Source: UMGS1696 sp964621165 (lineage in GTDB: Bacteria > Bacillota > Clostridia > Oscillospirales > CAG-272). Taken from it: 64,000 nucleotides of DNA. Shown piece after piece: positions 35,551-44,604 of the stretch (its first letter is position 1; each line of letters starts with the position of its first letter). Both the position numbers and the translations under genes were made by a program. The stretch is from contig CAZULC010000003.1 of the NCBI GenBank assembly GCA_964621165.1, forward strand, positions 62,001-126,000, in the 5' to 3' direction. The notes below the pieces were generated by a model. It worked only from the letters and a program-made list of their open reading frames with translations. It was not told where the DNA came from and did no database searches.

Positions 35551-35697
35551 AATCTTTAATTCTCCTATAAAAAATATATTTGCTTCAATTATATCATAGA
35601 TTCCTCTCAAAATCCATATTAACTTTATAAAATATTATTAAGAATCAATAAAAAAATACTATAAGATTAAATCTTGATACTTTTTTTGCTCTGCCTA

Positions 35698-35726
35698 TTG
35701 AAATATACGGAAGATAGGAGTATAAT
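35698..35726 (+). promoter_or_regulatory. SigA promoter of the VanZ-esterase operon
   Basis: TTGAAA (35698-35703) and TATAAT (35721-35726), 17-nt spacer. Confidence 0.65.
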
Positions 35727-35758
35727 TTATATATAATCCCAATTCAAAAGCGGATTCA

Positions 35759-36313
35759 ATGAAAAAATATATTAAAGTAATCATATTAATAACAGTAATT
35801 GCCGTGTGGATGAGCGTGATTTTCTTCTTCTCAATGGAGGATGCCGACCAGTCCACTGACTCCTCCCGAAGCTTCATCAGGTTCCTTTATGAGCTGGTAA
35901 TCCCGGGCTTTGACGAAATGTCGCCGTCAAAACAGGCTCTCATGGTAGCGCAGATAACCCACTTCATCCGGAAGCTGGCTCATTTTACGGTATATACAGT
36001 TCTTGGAATGATACTGTACACCTCCTTCAGCCTGTGCAGCAAGCGTGGACGGAAATACATGGGACTGTCCGTACTTTTTGGGGCTATATACGCAGCGAGC
36101 GACGAAATTCACCAGTACTTTGTCCCCGGTAGGGCGTGCATGATACGGGATATGCTGCTTGACACCTGCGGAGTTGTCTTCGGCGTGGCAATAGTTTTTG
36201 CGGTAACAAAGCTGAACGACAGAATCAGGGGAAGAGCGTCGGCGCGGGTTTACAACAATGATGAAGAAAAACAAAATAAACTAAAGAAAGGACGACACAA
36301 TGGCATTCTTTGA
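35759..36313 (+). CDS. VanZ family membrane protein
   Basis: 184 residues with about four membrane helices (for example 5-25, 70-90, 98-115 and 137-155). It carries the VanZ hallmark: IRKLAHFTVYTVLG and SDEIHQYFVPGRACMIRDMLLDTCG. VanZ proteins of Gram-positives are linked to low-level teicoplanin resistance, but most, like this one, have no van genes nearby. It overlaps the first esterase gene by 14 bases. Confidence 0.9.
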   Translation: MKKYIKVIILITVIAVWMSVIFFFSMEDADQSTDSSRSFIRFLYELVIPGFDEMSPSKQALMVAQITHFIRKLAHFTVYTVLGMILYTSFSLCSKRGRKYMGLSVLFGAIYAASDEIHQYFVPGRACMIRDMLLDTCGVVFGVAIVFAVTKLNDRIRGRASARVYNNDEEKQNKLKKGRHNGIL

Positions 36314-37091
36314 AGTAAACTTTTTCTCCGACGTTCTCGGAATGTGCATGTCAATGAACGTCATAATTCCACAGAAAACCTACGGAAACATCGGCGTTCA
36401 CGAGGGTGAGACCGGAGAAACATTCCCGACGCTGTACCTTCTCCACGGTATGAGCGACGACCACACTATATGGATGAGGCGCACGTCAATCGAGCGTTAC
36501 GCTGAGGAAAAGGGAATCGCGGTAGTCATGCCCAACGCCTACCTGAGCTGGTACACCGACATGAAATACGGCTACAACTACCGCACGTTCATCGGGGAGG
36601 AGCTGGTGAAAATCTGCCGGAGCTTCTTCCCGCACATGTCAAAAAAGCGCGAGGACACCTACATCTCCGGGCTTTCCATGGGAGGCTACGGCGCTTTGGC
36701 AATAGCTTTAACCTACCCCGAGACCTTCTCAATCTCCGCCACGCTATCTGCCGGATTCGACCCCACCCACCTCTACGACCCCACCGGCAAAAGCACCTTC
36801 TTCACCGATATTTTCGGCGATATCGACGCTTTCGAAGGATCAAAGAACGACCTGTTCAGCCTTGCCGAAAAAGTGAAGAACGATGGCAAGACCATGCCGA
36901 AGGTGTGGATCTGGTGCGGCACCGAGGACTTCCTCTACCACGAAAACGTGAGAATGCGCGACAGACTGCGTGAACTGGGCTACGACCTGACCTACACCGA
37001 AACCCCCGGCGACCACCAGTGGAAATACTGGGATCGGGAAATCCAGAACATTCTCAGCTATATAGAAAAAACAAGAAAAGGGGAGGAATAA
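36300..37091 (+). CDS. Alpha/beta-hydrolase esterase (tributyrin/FrmB-type)
   Basis: 263 residues, cytoplasmic. The fold of the esterase-D/tributyrin esterase family shows a YLLHGMSDDHTIWMRRTSIERY oxyanion region and the nucleophile elbow GLSMGGYGAL. The catalytic Asp lies in WCGTEDFLY and the His in GDHQWKYWDREIQ. Such enzymes hydrolyse short-chain acyl esters, including acetylated sugars. Translationally coupled to vanZ and followed three bases later by a paralogue. Confidence 0.92.
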   Translation: MAFFEVNFFSDVLGMCMSMNVIIPQKTYGNIGVHEGETGETFPTLYLLHGMSDDHTIWMRRTSIERYAEEKGIAVVMPNAYLSWYTDMKYGYNYRTFIGEELVKICRSFFPHMSKKREDTYISGLSMGGYGALAIALTYPETFSISATLSAGFDPTHLYDPTGKSTFFTDIFGDIDAFEGSKNDLFSLAEKVKNDGKTMPKVWIWCGTEDFLYHENVRMRDRLRELGYDLTYTETPGDHQWKYWDREIQNILSYIEKTRKGEE

Positions 37092-37094
37092 ATC

Positions 37095-37883
37095 ATGGCA
37101 CTGCTTCATTCGCATTTCTTTTCGAACACCCTCGGACGTCAGGTTTCCTGCGAGGTAATCCTTCCCGAAAAATCATCCCGGCTCATCGGTATGGACAGCG
37201 CGGATAGCAAAAAACAGGTCCTGTGGCTCCTTCACGGGGCTTCGGACGACGAGACAATCTGGCAGAGACGCACGTCAATCGAGAGATACGCCGCACGTTA
37301 CGGACTTGCCGTTGTTATGCCGTCGGTTGAAATCTCGGCTTACTCCAATCTCGCCCACGGTGGACGGTTCTACGACTACGTATCAAAGGAACTGCCCGAG
37401 GTCATGCGGAATTTCTTCGGCTTCTCCGACAAAAGGGAGGACAACTTCATCTGCGGTCTATCCATGGGAGGCGGCGGCGCGCTGAAAATAGGTCTGGCCA
37501 ACCCGGAAAAATACTCGGTAATCGGCTGTCTGTCTGCGGGAATCTTCAACCGCGAGGTCTACGACGGAGTTATGAAAATCGACCCCAAGGAAAACCCACG
37601 GGGGTACATCCAGTTCGACGGACGAAACATCAAAGGCACCGAGGAGGATTTGTGCGGCAGTGCTGAAAAAATCATCTGCGAAAATCTCCCCGTCCCGCGA
37701 ATCTACCACTCTACAGGAAGCGAGGACTTCCTTCTTAACGCAGCTCACTTCACCCGTGACTTCTTCGGAAAATTCGAGGGCAACCCCTTTGACTACGTTT
37801 ACGAGGAAGACCCCGGCGCTCACACATGGGAATACTGGGATGAACACATCCAGCACTTTCTTGAATATGTATACAAAAAATAG
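37095..37883 (+). CDS. Alpha/beta-hydrolase esterase, tandem paralogue
   Basis: 262 residues, clearly duplicated from or related to the preceding gene. It has LLHGASDDETIWQRRTSIERY, elbow GLSMGGGGAL, Asp in STGSEDFLL and His in GAHTWEYWDEHIQ. The catalytic triad is complete. The substrate-pocket regions between the motifs differ from those of the neighbour, which suggests a different acyl substrate rather than simple redundancy. Ends the vanZ-esterase operon; a terminator follows. Confidence 0.92.
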   Translation: MALLHSHFFSNTLGRQVSCEVILPEKSSRLIGMDSADSKKQVLWLLHGASDDETIWQRRTSIERYAARYGLAVVMPSVEISAYSNLAHGGRFYDYVSKELPEVMRNFFGFSDKREDNFICGLSMGGGGALKIGLANPEKYSVIGCLSAGIFNREVYDGVMKIDPKENPRGYIQFDGRNIKGTEEDLCGSAEKIICENLPVPRIYHSTGSEDFLLNAAHFTRDFFGKFEGNPFDYVYEEDPGAHTWEYWDEHIQHFLEYVYKK

Positions 37884-37904
37884 ACGAAAATCCGCATAAA
37901 AATA

Positions 37905-37947
37905 ACTCCGATCCGGCTTTATTCAGGCTGAATCGGAGTATTTTTTG
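37905..37947. terminator. Bidirectional terminator after the esterases
   Basis: ACTCCGAT (37905-37912) and ATCGGAGT (37932-37939), followed by a T run on the plus strand and TATTTTTAT on the minus strand. Confidence 0.85.
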
Positions 37948-37951
37948 CGTA

Positions 37952-38692
37952 TTACGTTATCTCGTCAATTTCTCCGTCGCGCATGTGAATTGCACGGTCG
38001 GCGTAAGTGGTGTTTTCCGGATTGTGAGTCACCATCACCATGACGATTGTACAGTTTTCCTGCTCCTTAATCTAACTCATAGCTCCATCAGATCATGCCC
38101 GTTCTGCCGGTCAAGATTTCCCGTAGGCTCATAGACGAAAATAATCCTCGGCCGGTTGATTAAAGCCCGGATTACGCCAACCATCTGCTGCTCGCCGCCG
38201 GACATTTCCGAGGGTAGATGATTCATCCGGTCCGCCACGCCAAGTGATACAAACAGCCGCTCAGCATAATTCGAGTCAAACCTGTCCCCGGTGTAGATTG
38301 AGGGAAGCATGACGTTCCCCCACGCCGTCAGAACCGGAAGCAGGGCGTAATTCTGGAAAACGAACCTGAAATTCTTCCCCCGGAACGCCGCCAGCCTGTT
38401 TTTTGACAGCGCATAAATATTTACCGGATTTCTCTCGTCGAGTGTGACGTAAACCGAACTACCTACCGCCTGGTATGTCGATTCCCCCGAGCATGTGCAG
38501 CAGGGTGGACTTACCAGAGCCGGACGCGCCCACACCTATGGTAAACTGACAGGAATATGTCCTCACGTTCACCCGGTTCAGGGCGCTGACAAAGCTGCCG
38601 TCCATGCCGTAGGTTTTCATTAAATTTTCGCTTCGGATAATGACGTTTTTCTCGCCCTTCTGGACTCCGCCGTAATCTAAAATATTTTCCAT
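37952..38692 (-). pseudogene. MacB/LolD-type ABC ATPase, broken
   Basis: The N-terminal piece (38692-38459) has NLMKTYGMDGSFVSALN and Walker A GASGSGKST. A frame change near 38465 leads to the middle piece with FVFQNYALLPVLTAWGNVMLP and signature MSGGEQQM. Walker B there is IIFVYEPTGNLD, where the Mg-coordinating Asp of ADEPTGNLD is Tyr. An in-frame stop at about 38075 is followed by an open C-terminal tail (VTHNPENTTYADRAIHMRDGE) ending at 37952. Lesions plus the lost Walker B Asp indicate inactivation. Partner of the broken permease upstream. Confidence 0.85.
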
Positions 38693-38715
38693 CAGTCCGT
38701 GTCCTTTCTTATTCC

Positions 38716-41314
38716 CTAAGTTATGCTGCCCTTAATTGCCCGCCGCGTGGGTGGAATCGTCAGCAGTGCCCGAATTATTCCCGATACAATATGAAGCGGA
38801 ATCACCAGTAAATATACAATGCAGATGACGCTCACCGTGTTCCAGAGTTCCTGCCTGCATTTGGCGATAACCTCCGTAGTATATATGCTTTTGAACTTGT
38901 CCGCCATTATGGTGAGGTTGGAAAACGAGTACATTACATATACTAAAATAATTACAACAAACAACACAATGCTCATTCCCAACGCGGCAATGGAAGCCGG
39001 ATAGGTCTCGCACCTCGTGGTTTTGTAAATCGCACTGTCATCTCCGCCGACCTGACGCATGACCGAGATGTCCCGCTTCTTCCGGCTTATTTTTATTGAA
39101 GAGCTGCCATAGGACGATATAACGTAGGAAATACATCATTCAGAAGAATATCGACAGAAGCAGAACCTGCGCGCTGTTTATCTTCATCTCGGTTAAACTG
39201 GTGTAGCCGTGGCAGTCCAGACTGTGCCGGAACAGTTCGGGAAGATTGTATAGTTCCTCAGCCGCCGCGGTTTTTTCGTCGTCCGTAAGCCCATCCCTGT
39301 ACCTGATAAGCATGTGGCTGTAGTTGCCCTCATCGCACATTCCAAGTTTCACACCCTCGTCGGTGGAAAAAATCAGCCAGCAGCTGCTTCCAGCGTACAG
39401 CGTCGTGTTGTCGTAGCTGCGGCTTCCCGTGACGATTGCGGCAATTTCGCACTCAGCGTCATTTTCATATGCAAGATAATTCTTTTTGCGAATCTCCACT
39501 GTGTTGAAGCGGATTTTGTCACCGACCTTGTATTCTATTCCGTTCAGCTCAGCCGTGCCGACCGGATCCACTAAAATCACCTTTTCTTCACTGTTTAAAG
39601 CTTCCTCAACCGAGCCTGAGGTTACACTGCCGCAGACCTCGTAAATCAGACTCTCGTCCATTGAAACCGCGTGAACGGCATTATTACTGAACTCTCTGTC
39701 CTTCAGAAATACCGAGATAATTGTATCGCTTCCATTGCCAAGCTGGTCAAAATAATTGTAGCTTGAATACCCCACAGCCGACTCGACTGAATCGAGTCCT
39801 TACACGATATTCTTTGTCCGCTCGGTGATTACCGGCTGTCTGGCGTAGACCGTATCATATTTCATGCTCACCTCAGCGTCGTAGAGGTACCTCTTACTGA
39901 GGGAATCAATTCTTGACAGATTGCCGCCGGATATGGCGAGAAGCGCAATAAAAACCCCGCAGACAATGCAGGTCAGGGAAGTGACTACCGCCATAACCAA
40001 GTCGGACTTGATGTTCCGCATTGCAGTGACCAGCGCGAGACTTTTAATTTTATCCTTAGCCCACATAATCCGCCATGCCGTATCCTTGACAAATGGAAGA
40101 TTGCCCTTGTGCGAGCTGGAAATCAAGATAAATGGAGCCTCGGACATGAGCTTGTACGTTCCCGCATAAACGAACAGGCACGACAGAACCGTAAACCAAA
40201 GAGCCGCCGAGATCAGCTTGCCCCACGGGATGGAGTAAATATAGTCCACGTCGTAAGGTGAGGCGGCATTGTACACCGATATGTAAATGTTCGCCACAGT
40301 TTCCGAGAGCAGTACAATCGGCACGGCGGTGACCAGATTAATGAGTATGATCTGCCCCGTTGAGATGACCGAGAGCCGCTCTTTGTCAGCCCCGATTGAG
40401 CCGAGAATACCGTATTCCGCTGAGGTTTCCTAGATGTGGTTGACCATGAAGGACGCGAGAATCAGAGCGGCAATCACGATAACCGGCATGGAAATCATCA
40501 CCACCGGTTCGGCGTTCTGATAGTTCAGGGTTTTGATGTAGCTGTAATTCAGATACGGTCTGTATTTCTCGGTGAGCTGGTGCAATTTCGTGTTTTTTTC
40601 GTCTATAGGCATCTTTTTCGGTAATCCGTGTCGGGAACCCGCAGGTCCGTCATTATTATGTCGAGGTTTTGCGCAATCGCCCGGTCGCTGCTGTTTTTGA
40701 ATCGCAGAAAAACGTCGTACTTCACCTTAGCTTCAATATCGCGGTCTATTTCGTTAAGCGTGGACTTAGTAACAAAGACATACCCGGCTTTGCTGTCGTT
40801 GCAGGAGTAAATTCCCGAGATTTTCAGTGGCATGTAGGTAATTTTCGTCGCGGCAAAGTAGAATTCGTTGACCTCTCCCTGTATCAGGTAGGAATAGTCG
40901 TTGAACAGCTCCTCAGACACCGCAATCTCCCCGTCCCCCGGAGTCTGACCCCACACGTACCTGACGTTGAAGTAGTCGTCAAATTCCTCGCTCTCCACCG
41001 TCATTCGGGCGGGTCTGGAAGTGTCATCCGACGACGCCATCAGTGAGGTATAGGGGACTGAAAAAACGTCCTCCACGCTTTTGTACCGCCGGATTTTTCC
41101 GACTCTTCGTTTATTATGCACCGGATAAAGGCGTGGTACGAGCCGGATTTGATTTCATTCTGTGACTTAATCATCATGGACTCGGTGATTTCAAGAAACA
41201 CCATGACCAAAGCCAGCAGCATAACCGAAACTAAAAAAACAGTGAAGTAAGTCCTGTATCTCCGACGAAGCTGTCTCGAAGAGTAAAAAACAGCTGTGCA
41301 AAAATGTTCTTCAT
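38716..41314 (-). pseudogene. FtsX/MacB-type ABC permease, multiply broken
   Basis: The remains of one long (about 850-residue) permease starting at ATG 41314 (MKNIFAQLFFTLRDSF). Frame changes or stops occur near 41265, 41110, 40610, 40431 (in-frame TAG), 39799, 39130 and 39060. The pieces, read in order, give the N-terminal helix (VMLLALVMVFLEI), a large extracellular domain, helices around MPVIVIAALILASFMV and LINLVTAVPIVLLSE, a second extracellular domain (YNYFDQLGNGSDTIISVFL) and the C-terminal helices. The family usually exports peptides, antibiotics or lipoproteins, or senses them. Total loss of function is nearly certain. Confidence 0.88.
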
Positions 41315-41342
41315 AAGCAGCCTTTCCGCGGGCAAACGCGAA

Positions 41343-41380
41343 CCACGGCTAACTCCGGCATTTCTTAGCCAGAGCTGTGG
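41343..41380 (-). other. Leader hairpin of the broken FtsX gene
   Basis: On the minus strand CCAC and GGCTAA pair with TTAGCC and GTGG across a 12-nt loop, with a 6-nt bulge (CCAC-bulge-GGCTAA ... TTAGCCGTGG). It lies between a -10-like TATAAT (complement of 41410-41416) and the start codon. No known riboswitch was recognised. Confidence 0.35.
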
Positions 41381-41476
41381 CGCTCCCGCAAAATTCTTTC
41401 TACATCATTATAACATAAATATCCTATATTCCTATATTTGTCGATAGGTCGAACTGACATTGTTCTTAATTCAACA

Positions 41477-41507
41477 ATAAAAAAATCCGATATAATTATA
41501 CCGGATT
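41477..41507 (-). terminator. Terminator of the TIGR04086 gene
   Basis: Minus strand AATCCG, 12-nt loop, CGGATT, then TTTTTTATTG. Confidence 0.75.
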
Positions 41508-41519
41508 CCATATAAATTT

Positions 41520-41942
41520 TTATCTGCCATATTTTTTCTTCATCGGACTGACTTTTTTCCGCTGCCGTCTGCCAACCAGCGCACCCACAGCCGACGCGGG
41601 AATCACAAGCGACGTGAAAATCAGGGAATGGGTCAGATCAAACCCCGACGCGGGCAGGGGAAGACATGACAGCAGCATCACAAGAAGCGCCGTGATCCCG
41701 CCGGAAATAAGCCCCGACACAATTCCGTCCCCTGACATTCTGACTGCGGCGACTCCGCCGATTATGGAACTGAGATACAGCGCACACATCGACAATGGTT
41801 CGGTTATGGCGTCCGGGTCACGGGTGGAGTAAGCCGTGGCGCATAAAATTAACAGCAGCACCAGAGCCGATACCAGCCATACCCCCTGTGCCAGCAGACA
41901 GGCGGACAGCAGAGTTCTTTCCTTTTTCTGAGAGCCTTTCAT
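41520..41942 (-). CDS. TIGR04086 family membrane protein
   Basis: 140 residues with four predicted helices (about 12-35, 45-65, 70-90 and 98-122) and a basic C-terminal tail (GRRQRKKVSPMKKKYGR). The TIGR04086/YrzE family is found beside yajC in many Clostridia and Bacilli, and that is its place here too, 107 bases downstream on the same strand. Function is unknown; the linkage suggests an accessory of the Sec membrane machinery (inference). Confidence 0.85.
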   Translation of the reverse strand: MKGSQKKERTLLSACLLAQGVWLVSALVLLLILCATAYSTRDPDAITEPLSMCALYLSSIIGGVAAVRMSGDGIVSGLISGGITALLVMLLSCLPLPASGFDLTHSLIFTSLVIPASAVGALVGRRQRKKVSPMKKKYGR

Positions 41943-42012
41943 GAATACCTCCTTGAATATATGTGTTAATCTGTTTTTATAAAACTATATTCGCCTTAGT
42001 TGGGTATCATGA

Positions 42013-42042
42013 CAATAAAAAAGGAGAGAATTTCACTCTCCC
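42013..42042 (-). terminator. Terminator of yajC
   Basis: Minus strand GGGAGAG, 7-nt loop, CTCTCC, then TTTTTTATTG. Confidence 0.85.
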
Positions 42043-42049
42043 AAATTGC

Positions 42050-42373
42050 TTACTCCGCATCTTCCGCGTGAACGTCAACACTGTGGACTGCCGAGCGGCG
42101 TATTCTGATTTTGTTGCACTCGCCGCTTGTCTCGATGAGAACGGTTTCGTCCTTGATTGAGACAATCTTGCCGATGATTCCGCCGATTGTTGTGATTTCG
42201 TCGCCGACCTTGAGGTTGTTTCTCATGTCGTTTGATTCCTTCTCCTGCTTCTTCTGGGGACGGTACATGAAGAAATAGAATATGGCAATCATAGCCACAA
42301 GCATGACGACAGTAACAATCGCGTTTGCACTGTTCGCCTGAGTCGTCGAGTCAGATGAAAGAAAATAGTACAT
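42050..42373 (-). CDS. yajC: Preprotein translocase subunit YajC
   Basis: 107 residues with a single membrane anchor (about 18-38: NAIVTVVMLVAMIAIFYFF) followed by the family signature MYRPQKKQEKE and the small domain LKVGDEITTIGGIIGKIVSI. YajC associates with SecDF and assists protein export. Start 42373 has an AAAGGAG site; an upstream in-frame start ten codons earlier does not. A C-terminal acidic tail (HAEDAE) ends the protein. Confidence 0.96.
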   Translation of the reverse strand: MYYFLSSDSTTQANSANAIVTVVMLVAMIAIFYFFMYRPQKKQEKESNDMRNNLKVGDEITTIGGIIGKIVSIKDETVLIETSGECNKIRIRRSAVHSVDVHAEDAE

Positions 42374-42476
42374 TGCCTTGCTCCTTTGATTTTTTATGTT
42401 CACGTTGAATTATATACCAATTGCACCGGTATTTCAAGATGGAATGTGTTAAATTAATAATAAGTTAAAATTTTGC

Positions 42477-43151
42477 TCATCTGATGCGTGAGAATGCGCC
42501 GAGAAGGGATATGAGCTGGAGATAGTGACTGTCCGACAGCTGTCCCCCTGAACCGCAGGCCCACATTCCCGGGTATGATTTGTTTATTTCCGCGACCCTT
42601 TTATAAATCGACACGGGACCGCTGTTTTCCACCCAGTCAACCCCAAGCCCGCCCAGAAGCTTTATTTTTCCGCCGTACTTTTCGATATATTCCTCTGGCG
42701 AATCCCGCAAAAAGTATCCCGCGTCACCTCTTGAGACAGCGTCGTCTATGTCTCCGTCCATGCGAATCGTTGGAAGGGACGACTTCAACCCGCCGTACAA
42801 CAGAACAACGTCCGCACCGCATTCTTCCGCCAAAGCCAAATCATCTCCGCAGCTGCAAATGAACCCGAACCCAATCTCAGTTTTCCTCGACTTTAACCTG
42901 GCAGCTCTGCCCAGACTGCGTTTGTTTTCGTCTGTCAGCCCGCGTAAATCCGCGAAAACCATGTCAGCACCTGTACGCTCAGTCAGTGAAAGCAGCGTAT
43001 CAACATAGTTCTCCGGCGAATCCCAAAGGTTGTTTCCCCGCCGCCATATGAGGGTTTCCGTGTGATAACACGAGACAAACGGCTCAAACAGCACGGGTCT
43101 TTTGCCGCAAGACGTGAGAAAATCGAGAAAATATCTTTTGTTCCTGTCCAT
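42477..43151 (-). CDS. Uroporphyrinogen-decarboxylase-superfamily-like protein, short
   Basis: 224 residues, shorter than UroD or methylcobalamin:CoM methyltransferase relatives (about 340). The N-terminus RYFLDFLTSCGKRPVLFEPFVS, the pattern DMVFADL, and the C-terminal ACGSGGQLSDSHYLQLISLLGAF resemble a TIM-barrel UroD-like fold with part of the middle missing. I see no conserved catalytic Asp/His set that I can name. It lies between yajC and the GntR operon, with its own unit. A role in one-carbon or corrinoid chemistry is only a guess. Confidence 0.5.
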   Translation of the reverse strand: MDRNKRYFLDFLTSCGKRPVLFEPFVSCYHTETLIWRRGNNLWDSPENYVDTLLSLTERTGADMVFADLRGLTDENKRSLGRAARLKSRKTEIGFGFICSCGDDLALAEECGADVVLLYGGLKSSLPTIRMDGDIDDAVSRGDAGYFLRDSPEEYIEKYGGKIKLLGGLGVDWVENSGPVSIYKRVAEINKSYPGMWACGSGGQLSDSHYLQLISLLGAFSRIR

Positions 43152-43248
43152 ATTCCACCAGTCTATGTAAAATCAGCTGAAATCAGCTATATTATAGCTC
43201 ATGCGGAGGATTATTTCAATATTTTTGGAATATTTTTTTCAGGAGCTA

Positions 43249-43302
43249 TTGACAAAGCTGTATGACCGTGATATAATAACTGTACTAACACAAATAATAC
43301 AG
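43249..43302 (+). promoter_or_regulatory. Consensus promoter and inverted-repeat operator of the GntR-ABC operon
   Basis: TTGACA (43249-43254) and TATAAT (43272-43277), 17-nt spacer. Just downstream CTGTA (43280-43284) and TACAG (43298-43302) form an inverted repeat at the transcription start, a natural site for the GntR/YtrA-type repressor encoded next. Confidence 0.7.
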
Positions 43303-43328
43303 ATGATACACAAAAAGGAGGAAACAGC

Positions 43329-43703
43329 TTGAGCCTGATATATGTTGACATGCGCTCCCGCAAGCAGCTTTACGAGCAGATAATCGACAACGTAAAGGAG
43401 CTGATTCTGTCGGGGGAATTGAAGCCGGACGAGAAGCTGCCGTCGGTGAGAAGCCTTGCCCGGGAGCTTGGAATCAACCCGAACACCATCCAGAAGGCCT
43501 ACTCGGAGCTTGAGAGGCTTGGAGTCATCATGACAATGCCCGGACGGGGAAGCATAGTTCTCGCAGACCGTGACGGACTCAGGTGGGAGAAAACCGAACA
43601 GCTTGTGAAAGACATGACCGCACTCGCAAGAGGGGCAAAATCTGCCGGAATAACTGAGGCTGAATTTATAGACGCAGCCGGAAAGGCGTGGAACAATGAT
43701 TGA
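43329..43703 (+). CDS. GntR-family (YtrA subfamily) transcription regulator
   Basis: 124 residues, TTG start behind AAAGGAGG. An N-terminal winged helix (about 10-78) has the recognition segment VRSLARELGINPNTIQKAYSE and wing MTMPGRGSIV. Only a short C-terminal helical tail follows, as in the YtrA subfamily. Members repress their own operon of an ABC transporter until cell-envelope antibiotics appear; that is also the arrangement here. The ABC ATPase gene overlaps it by 8 bases. Confidence 0.92.
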   Translation: MSLIYVDMRSRKQLYEQIIDNVKELILSGELKPDEKLPSVRSLARELGINPNTIQKAYSELERLGVIMTMPGRGSIVLADRDGLRWEKTEQLVKDMTALARGAKSAGITEAEFIDAAGKAWNND

Positions 43704-44604
43704 GATAAAAAACATAAGCAAGACCTTTGATACAGTAAAGAGCCTGTCCAAAATAAACCTCGGGGTGGAAAACGGCTCTATATTCGGACTGATCGGCTCA
43801 AACGGCTCAGGAAAGTCGACACTTCTGCGCATAGTCTGCGGAATCTACAGACAGGACGAGGGCGAGATTCTCTTTGACGGGGTGAACGTCATGGAAAACC
43901 CTGCGGTCAAGGAAAAAATCGTCTACCTCTCCGACAACCAGTATTTCATCCCCCACTCCACGATAAACGACATGATGCAGTTTTATAAAAGTGTGTACCA
44001 TAACTTCTCGGTGGAGAAATATAAAGAATACCTCGGAATTTTCGACCTCGACGAGAACCGGAAGATAACCACCTTCTCAAAGGGGATGCAGAAGCAGGCG
44101 TCGTTTCTTTTGGGACTGGCTTGCGGTACCGACTACATCCTTTGCGACGAAACCCTCGACGGACTTGACCCAGTGATGCGTCAGATTGTCCGCAGAATCA
44201 TAGCCTCAGAGGTAGCCGAGCGTGGACTCACCGTAATTTTCGCATCCCACAACCTGAAGGAGATCGAGGACATCTGCGACCACATCGCACTGCTACACAA
44301 AGGAGAATTGGTTCTCGAGAGCGGACTTGACGACATCAAGCTCGGTATACACAAGGTTCAGCTTTCATTTGGGAAGGATCGGGTTGAGGAAGCCAAGGCT
44401 CAGCTTGAAGCCCTCGACAAGGTGGCTTTCGAACAGCGGGGAAGACTGTTCACAATGATAGTGCGCGGCGAGGAAACAAAGCTTGAGGATTATCTGAAAT
44501 CCCTGTCGCCCCTGTTTGTAGAGTTTATCCCGCTGACCCTTGAAGAAATATTTGTCGCTGAAATGGAGGAAAGAGGATATGAATTCCACGAAACAATCAT
44601 GTAA
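43696..44604 (+). CDS. ABC transporter ATP-binding protein
   Basis: 302 residues. Walker A is GSNGSGKST, the Q-loop region is VYLSDNQYF, the signature is FSKGMQKQ (S-K-G-M-Q in place of LSGGQ, as in the YtrB/BcrA type), Walker B is YILCDETLDGLDP and the H-loop is IFASHNL. A ~75-residue C-terminal extension follows, as is common in this group. It works with the large permease whose start lies inside its 3' end. Probable export or detoxification of an envelope-active compound, by analogy with ytr. Confidence 0.92.
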   Translation: MIEIKNISKTFDTVKSLSKINLGVENGSIFGLIGSNGSGKSTLLRIVCGIYRQDEGEILFDGVNVMENPAVKEKIVYLSDNQYFIPHSTINDMMQFYKSVYHNFSVEKYKEYLGIFDLDENRKITTFSKGMQKQASFLLGLACGTDYILCDETLDGLDPVMRQIVRRIIASEVAERGLTVIFASHNLKEIEDICDHIALLHKGELVLESGLDDIKLGIHKVQLSFGKDRVEEAKAQLEALDKVAFEQRGRLFTMIVRGEETKLEDYLKSLSPLFVEFIPLTLEEIFVAEMEERGYEFHETIM

